Of a stretch of DNA of 5,979 nucleotides, positions 1 through 5,965 are shown piece after piece. Below the pieces are notes generated by a model. The model was not told the origin of the DNA and did no database searches. It was given only the letters and a program-made list of their open reading frames with translations. Both the position numbers and the translations under genes were made by a program. Each line of letters begins with the position of its first letter. Position 1 is the stretch's first letter. Source of the stretch: Burkholderiales bacterium (GTDB taxonomy: Bacteria; Pseudomonadota; Gammaproteobacteria; Burkholderiales; SG8-39). The stretch lies in the NCBI GenBank assembly GCA_029266935.1, contig JAQSVY010000175.1, forward strand, positions 1-5,979, given 5' to 3'.

Positions 1-301
1 GGGCTACAACGCCACAAAGCACGCGGTCATCGCGCTCACCGAGTCGATCAACATGGAGGAGTGCGCCAACGGCATCCGCGCCACGGCGCTGCTGCCCGGC
101 GAGGCGGCGACGCCGATCCTGGAGAAGCGGCCGGTGCCGCCCACGCCCGAAGTGCGCGCGAAGATGCTGCAGCCCGAGGACCTCGGCCGCGCCATCGGCT
201 TCATCGCCTCGCTGCCCGCGCGCGCCTGCGTCAACGAGCTGACCCTCACCCCGACCTGGAACCGCTTCTACCTGGGCGGCTTCGAAATCCCCAAGACCTG
301 A
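1..301 (+). CDS. SDR family oxidoreductase, C-terminal fragment
   Basis: This is the last ~99 residues of a short-chain dehydrogenase/reductase, an NAD(P)-dependent soluble oxidoreductase; the N-terminal cofactor-binding half lies outside the window. The frame starts at base 2 and ends at TGA 299-301. The first visible residues contain the SDR active-site pair YNATK (Tyr and Lys spaced YxxxK), followed by the helix that normally follows it (HAVIALTES). About 30 residues later comes the family's PG turn with a downstream Thr (LLPGEAATPI), part of the cofactor-binding substrate loop. The C-terminus (ELTLTPTWNRFYLGG) resembles SDRs annotated only as generic oxidoreductases, so the substrate is unknown. 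An internal ATG at 53 is not the true start, because the catalytic motif lies upstream of it. The stop overlaps the probable CTG start of the following MFS gene, suggesting co-transcription and translational coupling. Family assignment is confident; specific function is not. Confidence 0.9.
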   Translation, partial: GYNATKHAVIALTESINMEECANGIRATALLPGEAATPILEKRPVPPTPEVRAKMLQPEDLGRAIGFIASLPARACVNELTLTPTWNRFYLGGFEIPKT

Positions 302-1527
302 AAACCCCTATTTTCCGGGTAGCACTCCCGTTCATCGCGGGCTATTACGTGTCGTACGTGTACCGCATGGTAAATGCGGTGCTCGCGCCCACGCTGGCGC
401 AGGAGTTCGGCCTCTCCGCTGGCGGCCTTGGGCTGCTCTCGAGCGTGTACTTCTTCTCCTTCGCGCTGTTCCAGCTGCCGCTTGGCCTGCTGCTCGACCG
501 CTTCGGGCCGCGCAAGGTGAACGCGCTGCTGCTGCTCGTCGCGGCGGCGGGCGGCGCCTGGTTCGCGCACGCGGAGTCGGCCGGTGCGGCAATTGCCGCG
601 CGCGCCATCATCGGCATCGGCGTGTCGGCCTGCCTGATGGCGTCTTTCACCGCCTTCGTGCTGTGGTACCCGCCCGAGCGCATCGCCACCATGAACGGCG
701 TCGCCTTCTCGGCGGGGGCTGTGGGCGCTATGACCGCGACCGTGCCCCTCGAGATGCTGCTGCGCGTGTGGCCGTGGCGCGACGCCTTCATGCTGATCGT
801 CGCGGCCACGCTCGCGGTGAGCCTCGTGCTGTGGCTGTGGGTCCCGGAGAAGAACGCGCAGCGCCGCGGCGACTGTCACGAGCAGCTGCGGGGCTCCGAA
901 TGGAGCGGCCTACTGCGAGGCCTTGGCCAGCTCCTCGCCGACCCGGCGTTCCGCCGCATCGCCATCTGCCTCGGCCTCTCCCAGTTCGCGGCCGTGGCGC
1001 TGCAGACGCTGTGGATCGCCACCTGGCTGCGCGACGTCGCGGGCTATTCGCAGGCGGAGGTGGCGCGCGGGCTGCTCGCGGTGAACGTGGCGATGATCGC
1101 GGGCTACATGACGTTCGGCCGCGCGGCCGACGTGGTGCAGCGCCGTGGGAAAAGCCCATTGCCATTGCTGCTGTTCGGTGTGGGGCTCTCCTCGGCCAGC
1201 CTCCTGCTGATCATCGTGGGGTTGAAAAGCTTGCTGCTGTGGTGCGTCTTCGTCGCGGCGGGCACGGCGGTGGTGCTCGGCTACGCCATCCTGTCGCGCC
1301 GCTATCCGGCGGAGATGTCCGGCCGCGCCAACACCGCCATTAACGTCTTCGGCTTCGTCGGTATGTTCAGCGGCCAGTGGGGTATCGGCCTGGTCCTCGA
1401 CCTGTGGCCGCCGAGCGCGACCGGATACGCCGCCGAGGCCTACCCGTGGGCGCTCGGAATGGTCTGGGCGGCGCAGCTCGCCGGCCTCGTTTGGCTGTGG
1501 CTCGGCCGTAGACTTCTTAAGAGCTGA
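298..1527 (+). CDS. MFS transporter, 12-TM, unknown substrate
   Basis: This is an inner-membrane secondary transporter of the major facilitator superfamily; the substrate is not identifiable. From the proposed start it has 409 residues, the usual MFS size. Motif A, GLLLDRFGPRK (residues 63-73), sits in the TM2-TM3 loop. Motif B in TM4 reads R102xxxG106xG108. TM5 (about 134-155) has glycines but lacks a clear GPxxGG antiporter motif C. A charged central loop (about 183-220) separates the two six-helix halves. The open frame extends upstream to an ATG at 61, but that part is an Arg/Ala/His-rich shadow of the SDR gene. TM1 begins near residue 8, so starts at GTG 349, GTG 358 or ATG 367 would destroy it. 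CTG 298, overlapping the SDR stop as CTGA, is therefore the best start, although no clear ribosome site precedes it. The 3' end overlaps the convergent membrane-protein gene by 11 bp. MFS identity is near certain; the start is moderately supported. Confidence 0.9.
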   Translation: MKTPIFRVALPFIAGYYVSYVYRMVNAVLAPTLAQEFGLSAGGLGLLSSVYFFSFALFQLPLGLLLDRFGPRKVNALLLLVAAAGGAWFAHAESAGAAIAARAIIGIGVSACLMASFTAFVLWYPPERIATMNGVAFSAGAVGAMTATVPLEMLLRVWPWRDAFMLIVAATLAVSLVLWLWVPEKNAQRRGDCHEQLRGSEWSGLLRGLGQLLADPAFRRIAICLGLSQFAAVALQTLWIATWLRDVAGYSQAEVARGLLAVNVAMIAGYMTFGRAADVVQRRGKSPLPLLLFGVGLSSASLLLIIVGLKSLLLWCVFVAAGTAVVLGYAILSRRYPAEMSGRANTAINVFGFVGMFSGQWGIGLVLDLWPPSATGYAAEAYPWALGMVWAAQLAGLVWLWLGRRLLKS

Positions 1528-2233
1528 AGTAGATGTCGCGATAGGCGGTATAGACGCTCGCGACGACCATTGGCCCAAGCACCAGCCAGCCCAGGGCGAG
1601 CGGGATCGAGGCCACGATGGCGAGCACGAACATGATGACGCCATAGACGAGGAACGGCAGGACGTTCTTCAGGCAGCCCATGAAGCTGCCCTTCATCGCC
1701 TCGACGGCGCCCTGGTCGTGGAAGACGACGAGCGGCGCGGCGAGCCAGACCGCCATGAGCAGCGGGATGGTTAGCCCCATGGCGAGCAGGAAGGCGATGC
1801 CCATCATCATGGTGAACATGCTTGCGCCAGTGAGCACCACGACGATCAGCATGACCACGACGTAGCCGGCAAGGTAGAGCGCGCCCACCGCGACCAGCGT
1901 GCCGAAGTTCTGGCGGAAGCCGGCGAAGAGGTGCGCGAACTCGAGCTCCTGGTTCTCCTCCAGCGCCCGGCAGCCGAGCATCAGGCCGCCCATGAACACC
2001 GGGAAGAACAGCATCGTCGCGAGCGGGCCGACGAGCGGGATGAAGGCGGCGACGAAAAACATCACGAACATCACGACGACCATGCCGATCCACACTCCCG
2101 CAGCCTGCTTGAAGAGATCCCAGGCCTCGCCGACCCAGGACAGGCCTCGCCCGGCGCGGACGCCACGGCCCGCCGGCACGAAATTGCCCCTGAAGGGCGT
2201 CGTGGCGCCGGCCACGTACGGATTCGAACTCAT
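1517..2233 (-). CDS. BPSS1780-like multi-pass membrane protein
   Basis: This is a 238-residue integral membrane protein of unknown function. A soluble N-terminus of about 45 residues, rich in Gly, Arg and Pro, includes an AGRGxxAGRGxSWxxEAWxLF segment (residues 21-41). That segment resembles the signature start of the BPSS1780 family, conserved mainly in Betaproteobacteria. About six hydrophobic segments follow, near residues 46-66, 69-89, 114-135, 139-170 (possibly two) and 190-229 (two). Between the second and third lies a conserved-looking amphipathic stretch, ELEFAHLFAGFRQNFG (96-111). A short polar linker, FHDQGAVEAMKGSF (171-184), precedes the last helices. It is the last gene of a three-gene minus-strand operon: one base separates it from the thioesterase stop, and a strong GAAGGAG ribosome site sits 7 nt before ATG. 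The stop codon lies inside the end of the convergent MFS gene. The family call is from recalled similarity and not from a profile search. Membrane nature is certain; biochemical role is unknown. Confidence 0.85.
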   Translation of the reverse strand: MSSNPYVAGATTPFRGNFVPAGRGVRAGRGLSWVGEAWDLFKQAAGVWIGMVVVMFVMFFVAAFIPLVGPLATMLFFPVFMGGLMLGCRALEENQELEFAHLFAGFRQNFGTLVAVGALYLAGYVVVMLIVVVLTGASMFTMMMGIAFLLAMGLTIPLLMAVWLAAPLVVFHDQGAVEAMKGSFMGCLKNVLPFLVYGVIMFVLAIVASIPLALGWLVLGPMVVASVYTAYRDIYFSS

Positions 2234-2234
2234 C

Positions 2235-2648
2235 TTACTTCTCCTTCAGCCTGACCCGCACGGTCGCCATCGCCTTCGCGACGAGCGAGCCGTCCGCATT
2301 GCGCGCTTCGCCCTCGACGAAGCTCATGCTGCGCCCGTCCTTCAGCACCCGCGCGTCGGCGAATAGCCGCTCGCCGCTGCCGCCGCCGATGAATGAAGTC
2401 GAAAGGTCGATGGTAATGACCCCGGTCGAGTCCGGGTGCAGCGTGCGCGCCGCCGTGCACAGCGCCACGTCGAGCAGCGACAGGATCACGCCTCCGTGCA
2501 CGGTGCCCAGGCTGTTCGTGAACTCGGTCTCGACCGGCAGTGAGAGCCGCGCCGTTCCCTGGCCCAGCGCCTCGGTGACGATCTTCAGGTGCTGGACGAA
2601 GGGGATCTTCTTCTGATATTCGCGGGTGAAAGCCAGTCGATCGTTCAT
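2235..2648 (-). CDS. PaaI-family hotdog-fold thioesterase
   Basis: This encodes a small cytoplasmic acyl-CoA thioesterase of the PaaI/4HBT hotdog superfamily, which hydrolyses a CoA thioester to free acid and CoA. At 137 residues it matches the usual single-domain length; such proteins normally form dimers or tetramers. The diagnostic motif is GTVHGGVILSLLDVA (48-62). H51-G52-G53 is the conserved HGG turn that helps form the oxyanion pocket, and D60 in the following helix is the likely catalytic acid. A second family feature is the strand series ITIDLSTSFIGG (79-90) and later SFVEGEARNADGSLVAKA (109-126), the central sheet of the fold. The ATG overlaps the TGA of the upstream SDR gene as ATGA, so translation is probably coupled; only a weak GGCGG-like ribosome site is visible. 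The downstream membrane-protein gene begins 1 bp after its stop. The acyl substrate cannot be deduced; PaaI members range from phenylacetyl- to fatty acyl-CoA. Confidence 0.92.
   Translation of the reverse strand: MNDRLAFTREYQKKIPFVQHLKIVTEALGQGTARLSLPVETEFTNSLGTVHGGVILSLLDVALCTAARTLHPDSTGVITIDLSTSFIGGGSGERLFADARVLKDGRSMSFVEGEARNADGSLVAKAMATVRVRLKEK
2241..2247 (-). promoter_or_regulatory. Strong Shine-Dalgarno of the BPSS1780-like gene
   Basis: On the minus strand the sequence GAAGGAG stands 7 nt before the ATG at 2233, inside the last codons of the thioesterase gene. This near-ideal ribosome site fixes the start of the membrane protein. It shows that its translation does not depend only on coupling, unlike the two genes upstream of it, which have weak sites. 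Confidence 0.8.
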
Positions 2649-3421
2649 ACGATCACGGCGCCGCCGTCGACCGCGATCGCCTGCCCGGTGATGTGGCGCG
2701 AGGCTTCCGAGGCGAGGAGCACGGCTAGGCCCTTCAGGTCCTCATCGTTGCCCAGGCGCCGCGTCGGGGTGAGGTCGCGCACCTTCTCGCCGACGGTGGA
2801 GAGCGTCGCTTTGGTCATTTTCGAGGGGAAGAAACCAGGGCAGATGGCGTTGACGGTAATACCGTGCACGCCCCATTCCACCGCGAGCTGGCGCGTGAGG
2901 CCGACGACGCCGTGCTTGGTGGCGGTGTAGGCGGCCGTCGGCGCGAAGCGAGGATCTTGCCCCATCAGCCCCGCCACCGAAGCGACGTTGATGATGCGGC
3001 CCCAGCGCGCCGGGATCATCGACTTCTTCGCGATCGCCTGCGAGAGCAGGAACGCGCCGGTCATGTTGACGTTGACGAGCTTGTCCCAGGCTTCCAGCGG
3101 ATGGTCTTCCGCCGGCGCGCCCCAGGTCGCGCCGGCGTTGTTCACCAGGATGTCGACGCTCCCGAACTTCGCCAGCACCGCGTCCACGAGCCCGGGGATG
3201 GCCTCGCGCCTGCCGATATCGCAGACGAACGCGGCACAATCGATCTTTGACTCGGTAAGTTTCTTGGCTGCAATGTCCAGTTCTTCTTTCTTCCGGGCGG
3301 TAATGGCGACCCGGGCTCCCATCTCGCCCAGCGCCTCGGCGATCTGCAGCCCGAGGCCTCGGGACCCCCCGGTGACGAGAGCGATTCGGCCCCCGAGATC
3401 GAGCAATTTCCTGACGTTCAT
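2645..3421 (-). CDS. SDR family NAD(P)-dependent oxidoreductase, complete
   Basis: This is a 258-residue classical short-chain dehydrogenase/reductase of normal length with a full set of motifs. The Rossmann glycine motif is TGGSRGLG (17-24). D68 stabilises the adenine pocket, NNAG is at 94-97, the catalytic N119 lies in NVNMTG, and S148, Y165 and K169 complete the tetrad. ICPGFF near residue 194 is the cofactor/substrate loop, and ITGQAIAVDGG near the C-terminus is typical of FabG-like members. Arg21 in the glycine motif and Arg43 after the second strand suggest a preference for NADP(H), by inference from family rules. The sequence recalls gluconate-5-dehydrogenase and RhlG/FabG-like reductases, but substrate is not determined. 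It is the first gene of the minus-strand operon and overlaps the thioesterase start by 4 bp, so a linked reaction on an acyl-thioester is possible. The ATG at 3419-3421 has a weak GGGGGT ribosome-like stretch upstream. No upstream in-frame start would add recognisable SDR sequence. Confidence 0.95.
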   Translation of the reverse strand: MNVRKLLDLGGRIALVTGGSRGLGLQIAEALGEMGARVAITARKKEELDIAAKKLTESKIDCAAFVCDIGRREAIPGLVDAVLAKFGSVDILVNNAGATWGAPAEDHPLEAWDKLVNVNMTGAFLLSQAIAKKSMIPARWGRIINVASVAGLMGQDPRFAPTAAYTATKHGVVGLTRQLAVEWGVHGITVNAICPGFFPSKMTKATLSTVGEKVRDLTPTRRLGNDEDLKGLAVLLASEASRHITGQAIAVDGGAVIV

Positions 3422-3433
3422 GGCGCTATCGTA

Positions 3434-3478
3434 CCCCCGGCTTGCACAACCCCGGGACCCCGGCTCACAATCCGGGGG
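3434..3478. repeat. Nested GC-rich inverted and direct repeats
   Basis: CCCCCGG (3434-3440) is mirrored by CCGGGGG (3472-3478), a 7-bp inverted repeat with a 31-bp spacer. Between the arms, ACCCCGGG (3449-3456) is followed directly by ACCCCGGC (3457-3464), an 8-bp tandem imperfect repeat. CACAA occurs at 3445-3449 and 3466-3470, exactly 21 bp apart, each preceded by GGCT and followed by a C/G block. The arrangement lies across the proposed plus-strand promoter. It could be a binding site for a regulator, or simply GC-rich sequence in which such matches arise by chance. Confidence 0.45.
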
Positions 3479-3486
3479 CTGTCAAC

Positions 3487-3493
3487 GGGAGGG
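3487..3493 (+). promoter_or_regulatory. Ribosome binding site of the first glycosyltransferase gene
   Basis: GGGAGGG lies immediately before ATG 3497 with a short spacer of about 3-4 nt. It is purine-rich and close to the anti-Shine-Dalgarno complement, though tighter than optimal. It supports ATG 3497, for which there is no competing in-frame start nearby. Confidence 0.6.
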
Positions 3494-3496
3494 TCC

Positions 3497-4723
3497 ATGA
3501 GGTCGGCGCGGAAAGATGGGCGCGTACTCATCTACAGCCATGACACCTTCGGCCTCGGCCACCTGCGCCGCTGCCGCGCGATCGCCCATTCGCTGGTCGA
3601 GAATTTCAAGCAGCTCTCGGTCCTGATCCTCTCGGGCTCGCCGATCATCGGCAGCTTCGACTTCCGGGCGCGCGTGGACTTCGTGCGCGTGCCGGGCGTC
3701 ATCAAGCTGAGGAGCGGCGAGTACACCCCCCTCAATCTGCACCTCGATATCGAGCAGACGCTGTCGATGCGCGCCTCGATCATCCAGCACACCGCCGAGT
3801 TGTTCGACCCGGACATCTTCATCGTCGACAAGGAGCCGGTCGGCCTGCGCGGCGAGGTGCTGCAGACGCTGAAGTCGCTCAAGCGCCGCGGTACGCGCCT
3901 GGTGCTCGGGCTGCGCGACGTGATGGACGAGCCGCGCCTGCTCGAGCCCGAATGGCAGCGCAAGAAGGCGCTGCCCGCGCTGCGCGATCTCTACCACGAG
4001 ATCTGGGTCTACGGCCTGCCGCAGATCTGCGACCCGCTGGAAGGCATCGCGCTGTCGCAGCGCGTGCGCCAGAAGATGGTCTACACCGGCTACCTGCATC
4101 GCGAGGTGCCCACGCACGGCGCGCCGCCGCGCATGCCCGAGATCACCAAGAAGCCCTATCTCCTCGTTACCACCGGCGGTGGCGGCGACGGCGAGGGGCT
4201 CATCGACTGGGTGCTTCGCGCCTACGAGCACGACCCGCTGCTGCCCTATCCTGCGCTGCTGGTGCTGGGGCCCTTCATGCAGCCCGAGCGGCAGGCGGAG
4301 TTCATGGACCGCGCCGCGAAGTTGAAGCGCGTCGATGCCATCACCTTCCACGGCCAGCTCGAGACGCTGGTGTCGCGCGCCGCCGGCGTCGTGGCGATGG
4401 GCGGCTACAACACCTTCTGCGAAGTGCTCTCGCTCGACAAGCGCGCGCTCATCGTGCCACGCACCGCGCCGCGACTGGAGCAGTTCATCCGCGCCGAGCG
4501 CGCCGCCAAGCTCGGGCTGGTCGGCATGCTCTCCGACGACGGCACCTACGATCCGGCCGTGATGGCCGCGGCGCTGCGGGCACTGCCGCGCCAGAACCGC
4601 CCCTCCGACGTCGTGGTGCCCGGATTGCTCGAGGGCCTGAAGAACGTTTCGCGCCTCGCCGCGCCGTGGATCGCTTCCGAGGAGGAAGGGGCGCAGCAGG
4701 CCAGCGTGTCCCGTATCGGCTAA
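3497..4723 (+). CDS. Predicted GT-B glycosyltransferase, COG4671-type (MurG-like)
   Basis: This is a 408-residue predicted glycosyltransferase with the two-domain GT-B layout of MurG/GT28 enzymes, which transfer a sugar from a nucleotide donor at the cytoplasmic membrane face. The N-terminal domain opens with a beta strand and the GLGH loop (residues 19-22, within YSHDTFGLGHLRRC), the equivalent of the MurG glycine-rich acceptor loop. The C-terminal, donor-binding domain begins near residue 220 with YLLVTTGGGGDGEGL (221-235). It contains AMGGYNTFCEVLSLDKRALIVPR (300-322), in which G302, G303, N305, T306 and E309 match the nucleotide-sugar site of GT28-like enzymes. There is no transmembrane segment or signal peptide. 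I recognise it as the 'predicted glycosyltransferase' family COG4671; donor and acceptor are unknown. ATG 3497 is the only reasonable start, with GGGAGGG just upstream. It leads a glycosyltransferase operon, and its TAA is followed immediately by the TTG start of the next gene in the same frame. Confidence 0.9.
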   Translation: MRSARKDGRVLIYSHDTFGLGHLRRCRAIAHSLVENFKQLSVLILSGSPIIGSFDFRARVDFVRVPGVIKLRSGEYTPLNLHLDIEQTLSMRASIIQHTAELFDPDIFIVDKEPVGLRGEVLQTLKSLKRRGTRLVLGLRDVMDEPRLLEPEWQRKKALPALRDLYHEIWVYGLPQICDPLEGIALSQRVRQKMVYTGYLHREVPTHGAPPRMPEITKKPYLLVTTGGGGDGEGLIDWVLRAYEHDPLLPYPALLVLGPFMQPERQAEFMDRAAKLKRVDAITFHGQLETLVSRAAGVVAMGGYNTFCEVLSLDKRALIVPRTAPRLEQFIRAERAAKLGLVGMLSDDGTYDPAVMAAALRALPRQNRPSDVVVPGLLEGLKNVSRLAAPWIASEEEGAQQASVSRIG

Positions 4724-5965
4724 TTGCGGGTCGCTTTTGTCCTGAAGGGGTATCCACGGCTCTCCGAGGCGTTCATCGCCCAGGAGATCGCCGCCCTGGA
4801 GCGCCGCGGCCTCGACATCCTGATCGTCTCGCTGCGCCGCCCGACCGACGGCCGCGTGCACCCGGTGCACCGCGAGATCAAGGCGCAAGTGCTGTACCTG
4901 CCGGAGTACTTGCTGCTGGAGCCTTTGCGGGTTCTTCGCTCCTGGTTGACCCAAAAAAAGAATCCCAACTACGGAAAAGCCAGAGCCTTATGGCTCCGCG
5001 ACCTGCGGCGCGACCCCACCCCCAACCGCATCCGCCGCTTCGGCCAGGCGCTGGTGCTCGCCGCCGAGCTGCCCCGCGACATCGGACGGCTGCACGCGCA
5101 TTTCCTGCATACGCCGGCCTCGGTGACGCGCTACGCAGCGGCGCTGCTCGGGCTGCCCTGGAGCGGCTCTGCGCACGCGAAGGACATCTGGACCACGCCC
5201 GTCTGGGAGAAACGCGAGAAGCTCGCCGACTGCGAGTGGCTCGTCACCTGCACCGGCACGAACCGCGAGCACCTCGCGGCGCTCGCGCCCGCCGGGCGGG
5301 TCGAGCTCGTCTACCACGGCATCGACCTCGCGCGCTTCCCGCCGGCGCGCGCTGAAGGCTCGGCGCGCGATGGCAGCGGCGAACCCGTGCGGATCCTGTC
5401 GGTCTGCCGCCTGGTCGAGAAGAAGGGCGTCGAGGTTCTGCTCGACGCGCTGGCGCACCTGCCTGCCGGCTTGAGGTGGAAGCTCGTCCATGCGGGTGGT
5501 GGTCCTCTCGGGCACTCCCTGCGGGAAAAAGCAAGATCTCTTGGAATACAGGACAACATCGAGTGGCGCGGCGCGCTGACGCAGGAAGAACTGCTCGCCG
5601 AGTACCGCGACGCCGATCTGTTTGCCCTCGCAAGCCTGGTGGCCCGGGACGGCGATCGCGACGGGCTTCCGAACGTGCTCATGGAGGCGCAGAGCCAGGG
5701 CCTCGCCTGCGTGGCGACGCGCGTCTCGGCGATCCCGGAGCTCGTCGAGGACGGCAGGAGCGGCGTCCTGGTGGGCGCGAACGACCCCGAAGCGCTGGCG
5801 CGCGCGCTCGAGGCGCTGCTCCGCGACCCGGCGCGCCGCCGCGCGCTCGGCGAGGCCGGCCTCGCGCGCGTGCGCGGCGAGTTCGCGCTGGAGGCGAACC
5901 TCGAGCGCCTGGCGCAGAAATTCGGGGTCGGCCGCGATGCGCGTCGCCTTCTACGCACCGCTTAA
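4724..5965 (+). CDS. GT4 glycosyltransferase, WcaL-like
   Basis: This is a 413-residue family 4 (GT-B, retaining) glycosyltransferase, probably adding a hexose from a nucleotide-sugar donor to a lipid-linked or surface glycan in the cytoplasm. The N-terminus (FVLKGYPRLSEAFIAQEI, 5-22) is the hallmark of enzymes annotated WcaL or colanic-acid-type GT. HAHF (124-127) and WSGSAHAKDIW (146-156) are further subgroup motifs. The donor domain has R229 and K234 in CRLVEKKG, the usual diphosphate-binding pair. The EX7E motif appears as D313-x7-E321 (DGLPNVLME), with Asp in the first position. The start is TTG directly after the TAA of the previous gene. No Shine-Dalgarno lies within a useful distance (GGAGGAAGG at 4681-4689 is about 34 nt away), so reinitiation or coupling is likely. 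Conserved sequence begins at once after the TTG, which supports that start. The last 29 bp overlap the next gene. Actual sugar specificity is unknown, and the wcaL symbol is not assigned because the colanic acid context is absent. Confidence 0.93.
   Translation: MRVAFVLKGYPRLSEAFIAQEIAALERRGLDILIVSLRRPTDGRVHPVHREIKAQVLYLPEYLLLEPLRVLRSWLTQKKNPNYGKARALWLRDLRRDPTPNRIRRFGQALVLAAELPRDIGRLHAHFLHTPASVTRYAAALLGLPWSGSAHAKDIWTTPVWEKREKLADCEWLVTCTGTNREHLAALAPAGRVELVYHGIDLARFPPARAEGSARDGSGEPVRILSVCRLVEKKGVEVLLDALAHLPAGLRWKLVHAGGGPLGHSLREKARSLGIQDNIEWRGALTQEELLAEYRDADLFALASLVARDGDRDGLPNVLMEAQSQGLACVATRVSAIPELVEDGRSGVLVGANDPEALARALEALLRDPARRRALGEAGLARVRGEFALEANLERLAQKFGVGRDARRLLRTA

Larger units (their letters stand above)
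3422..3496. promoter_or_regulatory. Divergent intergenic region between SDR and GT operons
   Basis: This 75-bp gap is the only real intergenic space in the window and must hold the promoters of the minus-strand SDR operon and the plus-strand glycosyltransferase operon, unless either is read from farther away. For the plus strand, TTGCAC (3442-3447) and CACAAT (3466-3471), spaced 18 bp, make a weak sigma70-like match. For the minus strand, a perfect TTGACA (complement of 3480-3485) exists but has no matching -10 at 16-18 bp. A TACGAT (complement of 3428-3433) lies 6 nt from the SDR ATG without a -35. Repeats occupy much of the region and could be an operator. Promoter positions are tentative. 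Confidence 0.5.

Noticed and set aside
61..297. N-terminal extension of the MFS gene back to ATG 61
   Set aside because: The added ~79 residues are Arg/Ala/His-rich and lie wholly over the SDR gene, whose C-terminal sequence in the other frame is clearly the real product.
1512..1530. Possible hairpin ACTTC/GAAGT between the convergent MFS and membrane-protein genes as a bidirectional terminator
   Set aside because: The stem is only 5 bp with a 9-nt loop, low in GC and without a T-run on either side, and it lies within the coding overlap; too weak to call.
910..1644. 244-residue minus-strand open frame opposite the MFS gene
   Set aside because: Its translation is compositionally biased and lacks domains, while the plus strand encodes clear transmembrane helices with MFS motifs.
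3457..3485. Perfect TTGACA on the minus strand as the -35 of the SDR operon promoter
   Set aside because: At 16-18 bp spacing the -10 position is CGGGGT-like, with no resemblance to TATAAT, so the hexamer alone is not enough.
3482..4954. 490-residue open frame on the minus strand opposite the glycosyltransferase genes
   Set aside because: It is a shadow of the GC-rich coding strand: His/Arg/Gln/Ala-rich low-complexity translation, no recognisable domain, and it spans two well-supported plus-strand GT genes.
3952..5355. 467-residue plus-strand open frame across the two GT genes
   Set aside because: Arg/Ala/Pro-rich translation without motifs, out of frame with both GT genes whose conserved motifs are intact; typical of high-GC DNA.
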